Shown here: positions 52,432 through 61,698 of the stretch, piece after piece
Layout of the letters: every line of letters starts with the position of its first letter
Numbering within the stretch: position 1 is the first letter of the stretch
Assembly: GCF_025148445.1 (NCBI RefSeq)
Contig: NZ_CP102270.1
Coordinates: 1,690,001-1,754,000 of the forward strand
Origin: Eshraghiella crossota
GTDB taxonomy: Bacteria; Bacillota; Clostridia; Lachnospirales; Lachnospiraceae
Length of the DNA: 64,000 bases
Reading direction: 5' to 3'
The notes under the pieces: generated by a model
What the model saw: only the letters and a program-made list of their open reading frames with translations
Told to the model about the DNA's origin: nothing
Databases searched by the model: none
Made by a program: the position numbers and the translations under genes

Positions 52432-53192
52432 ATTTCCGGTCTGAAGTCATTTCTTACCGGAAATTTTTTTCTGTATTCATACTCTTCCTCTTTATCAATA
52501 TCGGCAATGATTATGTCCTCTTTTTCTCCTGCCATTGAAATCACATCACCCTTAGGTGATACCGCCATGGAGTGTCCCATATAATAAGTTGAAACATCTT
52601 CACCGGCTCTGTTAATTCCCGCAATATAAGTCTGGTTCTCAATGGCTCTCGCTTTTAAAAGCACCTGCCAGTGTCCATCCCTTGGTCCGCCGAAATTAGC
52701 TGCAACCGTAATCAGGTCAGCTTTCTTTGAGGCTTTGATAAAAAGCTCCGGGAACCGCAAATCATAGCATATTAACGGGCATACCGTAATATCATCAATC
52801 TGACAGAAGGAAAGGCTGCTGCCCTTTTCATAGACCCTGTCTTCTCCTGCATAAGTAAACGGATGAATCTTGTCATAGCTGCATATTATTTTTCCAAGAT
52901 TATCAATAATAACATAAGTGTTATAATATCCGCTATTTTTGCGACTTATATAACCATAACCGATATAAATATTATATTTTGAGGCGAGTTTTGCCATTAC
53001 GGAATACGTCCGTCCTTTTTCATCTTCATAAAAGCACTCCGGCTTCATGGTAAAGCCTGTCATGCTCATTTCAGGAAAAAGGGCAAGCCTGACCTTACTG
53101 TCAGACACTGCTTTTATATATTTTTCCGCTGCATTGAGGTTACGTTCTTTATCCTCAAAAAAAATATCTGTCTGACATATTCCTATTCTCAT
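52416..53192 (-). CDS. Carbon-nitrogen hydrolase (nitrilase superfamily)
   Basis: Cytoplasmic amidase of the nitrilase superfamily; YafV/omega-amidase-like enzymes hydrolyse alpha-keto acid amides. The Glu-Lys-Cys triad is readable: LFPEMSMTGF, YDKIHPF and LICYDLRFPELF. 258 residues. ATG at 53192; 11 bp after leuD ends. Its 3' end overlaps the convergent AP2-like gene by 16 bases and contains that gene's terminator. Exact substrate unknown; a link to the leu cluster is not evident. Confidence 0.88.
   Translation of the reverse strand: MRIGICQTDIFFEDKERNLNAAEKYIKAVSDSKVRLALFPEMSMTGFTMKPECFYEDEKGRTYSVMAKLASKYNIYIGYGYISRKNSGYYNTYVIIDNLGKIICSYDKIHPFTYAGEDRVYEKGSSLSFCQIDDITVCPLICYDLRFPELFIKASKKADLITVAANFGGPRDGHWQVLLKARAIENQTYIAGINRAGEDVSTYYMGHSMAVSPKGDVISMAGEKEDIIIADIDKEEEYEYRKKFPVRNDFRPEIYKNL
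52432..52470 (+). terminator. Terminator of the AP2-like gene, inside the nitrilase 3' coding end
   Basis: ATTTCCGGT (52432-52440) pairs perfectly with ACCGGAAAT (52456-52464), followed by a T-run to 52470 on the plus strand. The stem lies in codons of the opposite-strand hydrolase gene. Confidence 0.75.
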
Positions 53193-53203
53193 GGCCGTCT
53201 CCT

Positions 53204-53689
53204 TTATTTATTGTTGATGTAATTAATAAGTCCTTCTGCCGCAATTATTTTCTGCATGAAAGGAGGGAACGCCTGACCTTTAAATTCAGTGCCCTTTGTT
53301 CTGTTGTAGATGATACCGCTGTCAAAATCCACTTCTACATCATCACCGTTTTCGATTCCCTTTGACGCCTCAGGACATTCAATAATAGGAAGTCCGATAT
53401 TAATTGCATTTCTATAAAAAATTCTTGCAAATGTCTCTGCAATTACACAGCTTACGCCTGCTGCCTTAATGGCTATAGGTGCATGTTCCCTCGAAGAACC
53501 GCATCCGAAGTTCTTATCTGCAACAATGATGTCACCTTTTTTTACATTCTTAACAAAGTCCTTATCAATATCTTCCATACAGTGTGTTGCAAGTTCCGCA
53601 GGGTCTGATGAATTAAGATATCTTGCAGGAATTATTACGTCCGTATCTACGTTGTCGCCATATTTAAATACTGTTCCATGTGCTTTCAT
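53204..53689 (-). CDS. leuD: 3-isopropylmalate dehydratase small subunit
   Basis: Small (swivel) subunit of isopropylmalate isomerase in leucine synthesis. [17 protein letters not shown] and [12 protein letters not shown] are the family signatures. 161 residues, the short clostridial/archaeal-type form. Starts one base after the end of leuC. leuA and leuB are not in the window. Confidence 0.95.
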   Translation of the reverse strand: MKAHGTVFKYGDNVDTDVIIPARYLNSSDPAELATHCMEDIDKDFVKNVKKGDIIVADKNFGCGSSREHAPIAIKAAGVSCVIAETFARIFYRNAINIGLPIIECPEASKGIENGDDVEVDFDSGIIYNRTKGTEFKGQAFPPFMQKIIAAEGLINYINNK

Positions 53690-53690
53690 T

Positions 53691-54953
53691 TTACATTACC
53701 TCCTCAGGTGATGAAATCTTACCCGTAATTGCCGAAGCTGCCGCAACCGCCGGGCTTGCAAGGTATACTTCTGATTCAACGTGTCCCATTCGTCCTACAA
53801 AGTTACGGTTAGTAGTTGATATACAACGTTCTCCCTTTGCAAGGATTCCCATGTAACCGCCAAGACATGGACCGCATGTAGGAGTGCTCACAACTGCTCC
53901 TGCCTCAATAAATGTCTTAATAAGGCCTTCTTCGATAGCCTGAAGATAAATCTTCTGTGTTGCAGGAATTATAATTGTCCTGATTCCTTTTTTAACCTTA
54001 TGTCCTTTAAGGATCTCTGCTGCAATTCTAAGGTCGTCAAGTCTTCCGTTAGTACATGAACCGATTACTACCTGGTCGATTGCTATGTCAAAACCTTCGT
54101 CAATGGTATGTGTATTCTCAGGAAGATGTGGGAAAGCAACTGTTGGCTTTAATGTTGAAAGGTCGATTACATATTCTGCATCATACTCTGCATCTTCATC
54201 TGCTTCATATACAGTGTATTCTTTTGTGGAATGTTCTTTCATGTACTCGATTGTAAGGTCATCCACAGGGAAAATACCATTCTTTCCGCCGGCCTCAATT
54301 GCCATGTTGGCGATTGTAAATCTGTCATCCATAGAAAGGTATTTTATTCCGTCGCCTACAAATTCCATTGATTTGTATAAAGCACCATCTACGCCGATCA
54401 TTCCGATTATGTGAAGAATAATGTCTTTACCGCTTATCCACTTGGCAGGTTTGCCTGTAAGTACGAATTTAATTGCTGAAGGAACTTTGAACCATGCAAG
54501 TCCCGTAGCCATTCCGGCTGCCATATCAGTTGAACCTACACCTGTCGAAAATGCACCGAGTGCTCCGTATGTGCAAGTGTGTGAATCCGCACCGATAATA
54601 ACGTTACCTGCTACCGTAAGTCCTTTTTCAGGCAAAAGAGCATGTTCGATACCCATTTCACCAACTTCAAAATAGTTGGTAATGTCATGCTTTTTTGCAA
54701 AATTTCTTACACACATACAATGCTCTGCCGATTTAATATCCTTGTTAGGAACAAAATGGTCAGGAACGAGTGCGATTTTATCTTTGTCAAATACTGTTTT
54801 GGTATTCATCTTCTCCATCTCATGGATTGCCACAGGTGAAGTGATGTCATTACCAAGTACAAGGTCTAACTTAGCTTCTATAAGCTGACCTGCCGATACT
54901 TCAGGAAGACCTGCATGAGCTGCAAGAATCTTCTGTGTCATTGTCATTCCCAT
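53691..54953 (-). CDS. leuC: 3-isopropylmalate dehydratase large subunit
   Basis: Aconitase-family subunit binding the 4Fe-4S cluster. Cluster cysteines lie in [13 protein letters not shown] and [28 protein letters not shown] is the substrate region. 420 residues, the HacA-like short class that pairs with a short LeuD. ATG at 54953 with AAAGGAGA. It is divergent from a LysR gene across 100 bp containing an 18-bp palindrome, so likely regulated by it. Confidence 0.95.
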   Translation of the reverse strand: MGMTMTQKILAAHAGLPEVSAGQLIEAKLDLVLGNDITSPVAIHEMEKMNTKTVFDKDKIALVPDHFVPNKDIKSAEHCMCVRNFAKKHDITNYFEVGEMGIEHALLPEKGLTVAGNVIIGADSHTCTYGALGAFSTGVGSTDMAAGMATGLAWFKVPSAIKFVLTGKPAKWISGKDIILHIIGMIGVDGALYKSMEFVGDGIKYLSMDDRFTIANMAIEAGGKNGIFPVDDLTIEYMKEHSTKEYTVYEADEDAEYDAEYVIDLSTLKPTVAFPHLPENTHTIDEGFDIAIDQVVIGSCTNGRLDDLRIAAEILKGHKVKKGIRTIIIPATQKIYLQAIEEGLIKTFIEAGAVVSTPTCGPCLGGYMGILAKGERCISTTNRNFVGRMGHVESEVYLASPAVAAASAITGKISSPEEVM

Positions 54954-54995
54954 AATAAAAATCTCCTTTTTTTATTCTGGTTGTATTTTAGCATA

Positions 54996-55013
54996 TTTTT
55001 TATTATAATAAAA
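54996..55013. promoter_or_regulatory. 18-bp perfect palindrome between leuC and the LysR gene
   Basis: TTTTTATTATAATAAAAA is its own reverse complement. It sits in the 100-bp divergent gap, and TGTATTTT (54982-54989) with AAAATACA (55011-55018) gives another inverted pair. Candidate LysR operator; AT-rich chance symmetry is possible. Confidence 0.4.
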
Positions 55014-55053
55014 ATACATATTATATATATTTATTATAACGTGAGGTTATATA

Positions 55054-55950
55054 ATGAACAATAATTTATCTTTATACAATATATTTCTTGCCGTTGCCGA
55101 AGCCGGAAGCACCCTTGGCGCAGCTAAGGCTCTCTTTATAAGCCAGCCTGCCGTAAGTAAAGCAATTTCCAAATTGGAGGCGTCCCTTGAAGTCAGTCTT
55201 TTTATAAGAAGCAAAAAAGGTGTCCGCCTTACAGATGACGGACTTATTCTTTATGACCGTATAAAAAATGCTTTTGAATATATCGATGAGGGCGAGTCGG
55301 TTATCAGAGAGCGTAACAGCCTTGGCACGGGACATATTAAAATCGGTGTCAGCAGTACCTTATGCAAATATATACTTCTGCCCTATCTTTCCCTATACAC
55401 CAAGGACCATCCTCACATACGTATTTCGATTGAATGTCATTCTTCAAGGGAAACCGCAGATATTCTCCAACAGAACCACGTTGACCTCGGTCTGATTGCC
55501 AAGCCTGATAATTCAGCCCTTTCCTGCTTAAGTCTTGGATATATGCACGATACCTTTGTTGCCACCAGGGAATATCTCTCCAATATGACAAAAAGAAATG
55601 ATGCCAACCTTATGATGCTTAATAAGGAAAATCTTACCAGGCAATATGTGGACAGGTATATTCCTGCCAGATTTTATGAAAAATTCAATCTTATGGAAAC
55701 CGACAATATGGAACTTCTTATAGAATTTGCCAAAACAGGCATCGGTATCGGCTGTGTCATCAAGGAATTTGTTAAAAAAGAACTGGGTAACGGACTGTTA
55801 GTGGAATACAATACAGGTCTCCCCGAAATAGAAAAACGTGAGGTGTGCTTTGCCTATTCCTATAGGCGCATGCCCAATCCTCACGTTATGGATTTTCTCG
55901 ATTATGTGAATGAGAAAAAATCCGATAAGAAATTTAACGTATTGGTGTAG
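55054..55950 (+). CDS. LysR-family transcriptional regulator
   Basis: 298 residues with an N-terminal winged helix (about 1-65, GSTLGAAKALFISQPAVSKAISKLE) and a two-lobed effector domain about 90-295. ATG at 55054 after GTGAGG. Divergent orientation next to leuC suggests it controls leuCD, with an intermediate of leucine synthesis as likely effector. The ligand and target are inferred from position only. Confidence 0.92.
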   Translation: MNNNLSLYNIFLAVAEAGSTLGAAKALFISQPAVSKAISKLEASLEVSLFIRSKKGVRLTDDGLILYDRIKNAFEYIDEGESVIRERNSLGTGHIKIGVSSTLCKYILLPYLSLYTKDHPHIRISIECHSSRETADILQQNHVDLGLIAKPDNSALSCLSLGYMHDTFVATREYLSNMTKRNDANLMMLNKENLTRQYVDRYIPARFYEKFNLMETDNMELLIEFAKTGIGIGCVIKEFVKKELGNGLLVEYNTGLPEIEKREVCFAYSYRRMPNPHVMDFLDYVNEKKSDKKFNVLV

Positions 55951-55956
55951 ATTAGT

Positions 55957-57252
55957 TCAAATACAAAATGCAGCATATAGAGGAACAATCTTCTTATTAT
56001 CCTCAAATCCAAAGTTTTTGGAAGATAGTTTAATGGCATAATCAGGTTTGTAAGTGTCCATATATACTTTTAAGCTCTTAGCTCTGGTATTGTCAGCAGA
56101 TTTTACTTCAATAGGTATAAGTCTGCCATCCCTCTGAATAATAAAATCAATTTCAGCCCCACGCTCCGACTCCCAATAGTAAGTATTGTAGCCATTAATT
56201 GTAAGCTGCACATTAACATAGTTTTCAGCCATACCGCCCTTAAAATCATTGATTTCCTCAACCATATAAAGAATATCATTCGCTGCTAAATCTTTTTTTG
56301 CACAAAGCAAACCTAAATCCGATACATAAATCTTAAATGCATCAATATTGCGGTAATTTTCCAAAGGTTTTTTAACCTGCTCAACCTTGTAAACCTGCGA
56401 TGCAATTCCTGACAAGCAAAGCCATTCAATGGCATTTTCAAATTCAGAAGCCCTTCCGCCTTTCTTAATCAGTTTATATTGGAAACGGGTATTCTTTTTT
56501 GATAGCTGGACAGTAATGTTATCATAGGCAAGTCTGGTTTTTTTGATTTCATTAAGGTTGTTGTACTTACTCATATCATTAAGGTAACTTGCAAGTATCG
56601 TATCCTGGGTATGACGTACAAGGATATAATCTTTTGTTTCGGCAAATTGCATCACACACTCCGGCATACCACCTACTACGAGATACTGGCGGTAGAGCTG
56701 CATTGCGGCATCATGCAAAGCTGACGGCAATGGTGTATCTGTGTTGAAACACTTTTTTATCTGTTCTGTTAAATCTTTTTCACCGAGTGCCAGCATAAAT
56801 TCTTCCATATCCATAGGATAAAGTGTTTTCATATCAACCTTTCCTACAGGGAAAGAGAATTTAGTCCTATTAACAGCAACTCCCAACAGACTTCCCGCAA
56901 CAATTATATGATAATCAGGAGCATCTTCGCAAAAATATTTGAGTGAAGTCAATGCTCTTTCGCAAAGCTGCACTTCGTCAAATACTATCAGTGTCTTTTC
57001 TTTTACAATAGTCTGCCCTGCAATATGTGACAAAATTGGTATCAGATAATCAGGGCTGATATTTTCCTCAAAGGTATCACCAAGCTTCGGATTGGTCTCA
57101 AAATTGAAATATGCCACATTTTCATAATCAGTACGTCCGAACTCCAGAATGGAATATGTCTTTCCTACCTGTCTTGCTCCCTGTAAAATAAGAGGCTTAC
57201 GATGTTCGCTTTCTTTCCATTCTTTCAAAAATCCCATAATTTTCCTATACAT
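55957..57252 (-). CDS. AAA ATPase with DUF4143 domain
   Basis: 431-residue ATPase of the AAA_14/DUF4143 group. Walker A is LQGARQVGKT (about 23-32); Walker B LIVFDEVQLCE; AGSLLGVAV is the sensor region; the C-terminal DUF4143 part has WESERGAEIDFIIQ and IPIEVKSAD, a PD-(D/E)xK-like pattern. ATG at 57252 after AAGGAGG. It interrupts the leu/ilv genes and converges on the LysR gene with only six bases between. Such genes are frequent, patchily distributed and of unknown role. Confidence 0.88.
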   Translation of the reverse strand: MYRKIMGFLKEWKESEHRKPLILQGARQVGKTYSILEFGRTDYENVAYFNFETNPKLGDTFEENISPDYLIPILSHIAGQTIVKEKTLIVFDEVQLCERALTSLKYFCEDAPDYHIIVAGSLLGVAVNRTKFSFPVGKVDMKTLYPMDMEEFMLALGEKDLTEQIKKCFNTDTPLPSALHDAAMQLYRQYLVVGGMPECVMQFAETKDYILVRHTQDTILASYLNDMSKYNNLNEIKKTRLAYDNITVQLSKKNTRFQYKLIKKGGRASEFENAIEWLCLSGIASQVYKVEQVKKPLENYRNIDAFKIYVSDLGLLCAKKDLAANDILYMVEEINDFKGGMAENYVNVQLTINGYNTYYWESERGAEIDFIIQRDGRLIPIEVKSADNTRAKSLKVYMDTYKPDYAIKLSSKNFGFEDNKKIVPLYAAFCI

Positions 57253-57365
57253 AATCCACCCTCCTTAAAGGTACTAAGTATAGTATGGCAGATATTCATG
57301 TAAAAATCAACGTGTTTTTGTTATTTTTTTACATTATATAACACGAATATTTTTTCAAAAATTAC

Positions 57366-57399
57366 AAAAAAAGGCAGCTCCCTAATCAGGGAACTGCCT
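57366..57399 (-). terminator. Intrinsic terminator of ilvC
   Basis: AGGCAGTTCCCT and AGGGAGCTGCCT (minus strand, 57399-57388 and 57383-57372) form a 12-bp stem with one G-U pair and a 4-base loop, followed by six T. It sits 29 bp past the ilvC stop. Confidence 0.92.
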
Positions 57400-57428
57400 G
57401 TGTCAATCTTTTATTATATTTCCAAGAA

Positions 57429-58472
<1,044 letters not shown>

Positions 58473-58522
58473 TTATAACTTAAGTTAAGTATTTCATCTG
58501 GGGTATCCCAGCTAAAACCATA

Positions 58523-59014
58523 TTACTGATTTCTCTTATTGCCTCTTCTAAGGCCTGTAAGACCGGTTCTTGCAATCTCAAGAATCTGATATCCTACTAA
58601 AAGTTCAAGGAACGCATCTATCTTGGACTTATCACCTGTCAGTTCAAGCACCATAGAATCCATAGACACATCAATTACCTTAGCTCTGAAAATATCTGCA
58701 ACAGATACAATTTCCGGACGCTGAATCTCGTTAACGGCAACTCTGACAAGAATAAGTTCCCTGCATACCGAATCCTCACGCTTAAGTTCCTTGATGTCAA
58801 TAACATCCTCAAGCTTTGAAAGCTGCTTGATAACCTGCTCATGCACATTCTCATCGCCTTCAACAACAACTGTGATTCTTGATATATTCTTATCGCCTGT
58901 CACACCTGCTGTAATGCTGTCAATATTGTATCCTCTTCTGGTAAACAAACCTGAAATCCTGCTTGTTACACCCGCTTCATTATTAACTAATAAGGATAAA
59001 ACCATCTGTCTCAT
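58523..59014 (-). CDS. ilvN: Acetolactate synthase small subunit
   Basis: Regulatory subunit of acetohydroxyacid synthase with an N-terminal ACT domain (VLSLLVNNEAGVTSRISGLF) that binds valine, and an ALS_ss C-terminal domain. 163 residues. ATG at 59014 after GAGG, with a good promoter 70 bp upstream. The catalytic large subunit gene is not in the window, so the holoenzyme depends on a gene elsewhere. Confidence 0.96.
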   Translation of the reverse strand: MRQMVLSLLVNNEAGVTSRISGLFTRRGYNIDSITAGVTGDKNISRITVVVEGDENVHEQVIKQLSKLEDVIDIKELKREDSVCRELILVRVAVNEIQRPEIVSVADIFRAKVIDVSMDSMVLELTGDKSKIDAFLELLVGYQILEIARTGLTGLRRGNKRNQ

Positions 59015-59061
59015 TATTGTTCTACCTCATACATAATATTAGGCAACCGCCCATCTGTTAT

Positions 59062-59089
59062 ATTTTAGCACAATTAATATTCTTGTCAA
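59062..59089 (-). promoter_or_regulatory. Putative sigma-A promoter for ilvN-ilvC
   Basis: Minus-strand -35 TTGACA (59084-59089), 16-bp spacer, -10 TAAAAT (59062-59067). No T-box leader fits in the short 5' region. Confidence 0.65.
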
Positions 59090-59099
59090 TCAGTTTAGA

Positions 59100-59612
59100 T
59101 TAACCATATACTTTTTTCAGCCTGTCATATTCTATATTAATTGCATGAATTACTGAATCGTCGCCGTCCTGATTATCAGGATGAAATATTTTCATCAGTT
59201 CCCTATAACGCTTCTTTAATGCGACCTCGCTTCTCACTCCTTTAAAAAGAATATCCATACCGCTGTATGTGACCGTTGAAGTCCTCTTGTTTTTTCTGAT
59301 TGTTTCAAAAGTACTTCGTTCTTCTGCCAGCTTATTTTTTTCAATGGCAAGATGTACATATTCTTCTTCAAGCGCCGCCAATTTCTTTTCAACAAGTTTA
59401 GTAGCTTCATCAAGCTGCACTATCTTCAATTTCGCAATGGATATTTTTTTATCCAACGTATCATGTTTTATTCTGAATTCATGCTCAAGCTTACGTCTTT
59501 CCTCAAATATACGTTCTTTTTCTTCTGCAAGCCGTACATTTTCCCTGAAAAACCATTCTTTTGTATCTGCAAGTTCTTTATCACCGGCTATTTCAAATTC
59601 CTTGTTAAGCAC
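59100..59612 (-). CDS. Coiled-coil protein with C-terminal J domain
   Basis: 170 residues. The N-terminal two thirds (about 5-105) are a charged coiled coil rich in Glu, Lys and Leu. The C-terminus (about 125-170) is a J-domain fragment with the DnaK-activating HPD motif in KIFHPDNQDGDD. It lacks the Gly/Phe and zinc parts of DnaJ. GTG start at 59612 with GAGGTG upstream, 3 bp after the antiporter gene ends, so the two are coupled. A specialised Hsp70 partner is the plain inference; client unknown. Confidence 0.8.
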   Translation of the reverse strand: MLNKEFEIAGDKELADTKEWFFRENVRLAEEKERIFEERRKLEHEFRIKHDTLDKKISIAKLKIVQLDEATKLVEKKLAALEEEYVHLAIEKNKLAEERSTFETIRKNKRTSTVTYSGMDILFKGVRSEVALKKRYRELMKIFHPDNQDGDDSVIHAINIEYDRLKKVYG

Positions 59613-59615
59613 CTG

Positions 59616-60797
59616 TTATGACACCTCTTCTTTTTGCTTTTTGTCTGAAAAGAGCAGCTTCAACAAAATCGGAGTTATCACCGAAGATACTATAATAAGT
59701 AAAATTACAGGTGCAAAATATTCCGGTTTAACAAGTCCTGAATCAAGTCCCTTCTGTGTGACAACAAGTGCAACTTCTCCTCTTGTCATCATACCGACTC
59801 CTGCAATTAATGACTCTTTCCATGTGTGTTTTGTAACTTTTGCCGCAAAACCGCAACCCACTATCTTACCTGCGATTGCAGCTACAATAAATAAGCCGCT
59901 GAAAGCAAGAAGACCAAAAGTCATACTCGATAAATCTGTCTTAAGTCCTATGCTCGCAAAAAACAACGGACCGAAAAACATATACGAACCGATATTGACA
60001 CGCCTGTCAACATACTCAGAATCTTCAATATTACAAAGGATAACACCTGCTATAAAAGCACCTGTGATTTCGGCAACGCCAAATACTTTTTCCGCAACAT
60101 AAGAAAGTGCAAAACAGAATACTATACTTAAAATGACAATTCTTCTTCTATGTGGCCATCTTTTATCAATCCATGAAAACAGTTTGTAAAGAAGGAAGCC
60201 AAAGCAACCTGATGCTACAAAGAATAATACTGTTTTAAGAATAACCATTCCTATTGGTTCATCTGAACCACCCGCTGCTCCAAGTACTATTGAAAGCACC
60301 ATAATTCCGATTACATCATCCACAATTGCCGCACTGACAATTGTAGTTCCGAGCTCTGTATCAACTTTTCCCAGCTCCTTAAGTGTCTGCACCGTAATAC
60401 TTACTGATGTTGCCGTCATTATTACACCGATAAATACTGCCTGGAAAAACTTGGCTGTCCCGATTGCTTCAACTCCATACCAGAAATATCCTATAATTGT
60501 ACCAAAAATCAGAGGCATAAGTACACCCATAAATGCCATAAATACAGCTACAGGGCCTGTTTTTACAAGTGTCTTTAAATTAGTCTCAAGTCCTGCCGAG
60601 AACATAAGAAGTACAACTCCCACTTCAGCAAATATCTGAATATATGATGTATTGCTGGCCCATCCAAGTATCGGTCCTACAAGCAATCCTGCAAGTATCT
60701 GTCCCACAACCTGGGGAAGTTTAAGTTTACGTGCTACCAATCCAAAAAGCTCTGCTGCGGCAAGTATAATTGCCAGGTCCTTTAAATTTTCATACAT
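59616..60797 (-). CDS. CPA2-family cation/proton antiporter
   Basis: KefB/GerN-like monovalent cation:proton antiporter. About eleven hydrophobic helices over 393 residues, with LPQVVGQILAGLLVGP near the N-terminus and AAIVDDVIGIMVLS holding the paired-Asp ion site. No C-terminal TrkA-N regulatory domain is present, so it is a core-only form. The ATG at 60797 has GGTGAT close upstream; 60809 is an alternative. Its own promoter lies at 60829-60856. Confidence 0.88.
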   Translation of the reverse strand: MYENLKDLAIILAAAELFGLVARKLKLPQVVGQILAGLLVGPILGWASNTSYIQIFAEVGVVLLMFSAGLETNLKTLVKTGPVAVFMAFMGVLMPLIFGTIIGYFWYGVEAIGTAKFFQAVFIGVIMTATSVSITVQTLKELGKVDTELGTTIVSAAIVDDVIGIMVLSIVLGAAGGSDEPIGMVILKTVLFFVASGCFGFLLYKLFSWIDKRWPHRRRIVILSIVFCFALSYVAEKVFGVAEITGAFIAGVILCNIEDSEYVDRRVNIGSYMFFGPLFFASIGLKTDLSSMTFGLLAFSGLFIVAAIAGKIVGCGFAAKVTKHTWKESLIAGVGMMTRGEVALVVTQKGLDSGLVKPEYFAPVILLIIVSSVITPILLKLLFSDKKQKEEVS

Positions 60798-60828
60798 AAC
60801 TATCACCATTTCCTTTTTTCTAAATTAT

Positions 60829-60856
60829 ATTTTATCCCTAAAACCGTATAATGCAA
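60829..60856 (-). promoter_or_regulatory. Putative sigma-A promoter for the antiporter/J-domain pair
   Basis: Minus-strand -35 TTGCAT (60851-60856), 16-bp spacer, -10 TAAAAT (60829-60834). Confidence 0.5.
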
Positions 60857-60864
60857 GCATTTTT

Positions 60865-61554
60865 TTAATAAGTGGTTATATATGCGTCTTTATATCCAAG
60901 TGCTTTCATCTTTTCCATCATTATGACAGCATTAATATGGATGGTGTATGCGCCTACCTGCACTCTGTAATGCATTCCATATTTTTTGACTATTGCCTGA
61001 TATCCTGATTTTCTCATATGTTCCACAAGACGTTTCGCATTATTCTCCGATAAAAAAGAACCTATCTGTACCCTCTCATACTTTTCCTCCCCTATAGGAA
61101 GACCGGTATTAAGGTATTGTTCAGGATCAATGAATCCAAAATAGTCTTTATTATGAAGATTTATATTTTCCAATGACCTGTTGTATTTTCTTATCTCAAA
61201 ATGAAGATGTGCACCGTAACTTATTCCTGTGTTGCCCATATATCCTATAACAGTTCCCTGATTTATTTCCTGTCCCTCATTAACTGTGACATGTTCAAGA
61301 TGTCCGTACAATGTGACAAGATTGCCTTTGTGAAGCACCATAACGTAATTACCGTATCCCATTCCTTCCTTATCCAGTATTTTGTTGGTTCCGTCAAGGT
61401 AATTAACAACCTTAATAACTTTTCCGGCAGTATGAACCGTTATTTTTTCCAATCTGTTCTCAAATCTTACAATATCTATACCCTTTGACCAGCCCCCATG
61501 TTTACCAAAAGACCATGTTATCTGATTATCACCTGATAATAAAACCCTGCTCAT
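60865..61554 (-). CDS. M23 peptidase-like protein with SPOR domain, no signal peptide
   Basis: 229 residues. Residues about 10-135 are a LytM/M23 fold with GKHGGWSKGID (His and Asp metal ligands), TLYGHLEHV and ISYGAHLHFEIR (HxH). Residues about 155-229 are a SPOR peptidoglycan-binding domain with RVQIGSFLSENNAKRL and RVQVGAYTI. The ATG at 61554 has AAGGGG; no hydrophobic N-terminus exists, so it is not exported by Sec, unlike most M23 enzymes. It may be released by lysis, act as a spore-associated protein, or use another route. Confidence 0.85.
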   Translation of the reverse strand: MSRVLLSGDNQITWSFGKHGGWSKGIDIVRFENRLEKITVHTAGKVIKVVNYLDGTNKILDKEGMGYGNYVMVLHKGNLVTLYGHLEHVTVNEGQEINQGTVIGYMGNTGISYGAHLHFEIRKYNRSLENINLHNKDYFGFIDPEQYLNTGLPIGEEKYERVQIGSFLSENNAKRLVEHMRKSGYQAIVKKYGMHYRVQVGAYTIHINAVIMMEKMKALGYKDAYITTY

Positions 61555-61612
61555 AATAATCCCCTTTTTACCTATATATTTATAATATTCCCTTATTGAG
61601 AAATTGATAAGA

Positions 61613-61660
61613 CATAAAAAATAAGTCTTACCATAATAAAATTATTTATTATGGTAAGAC
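61613..61660 (-). terminator. Strong intrinsic terminator of the GGGtGRT operon
   Basis: Perfect 16-bp stem, GTCTTACCATAATAAA (61660-61645 minus strand) with TTTATTATGGTAAGAC (61640-61625), 4-base loop, then a T-rich tract to 61613. A small ACCTG/CAGGT hairpin precedes it. Confidence 0.9.
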
Positions 61661-61698
61661 CCACAAAACCTGTAAACAGGTGTTTCTTATAATTTAAA

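Noticed and set aside
55957-57252. Defence-system ATPase
   Set aside because: AAA/DUF4143 genes are widespread without defence partners, and no nuclease or toxin gene adjoins.
59015-59099. T-box or attenuator leader for ilvN (and for thrC, metY)
   Set aside because: The 5' regions are too short for a T-box, and no AGGGTGGNACCGCG-like motif or SAM riboswitch was seen.
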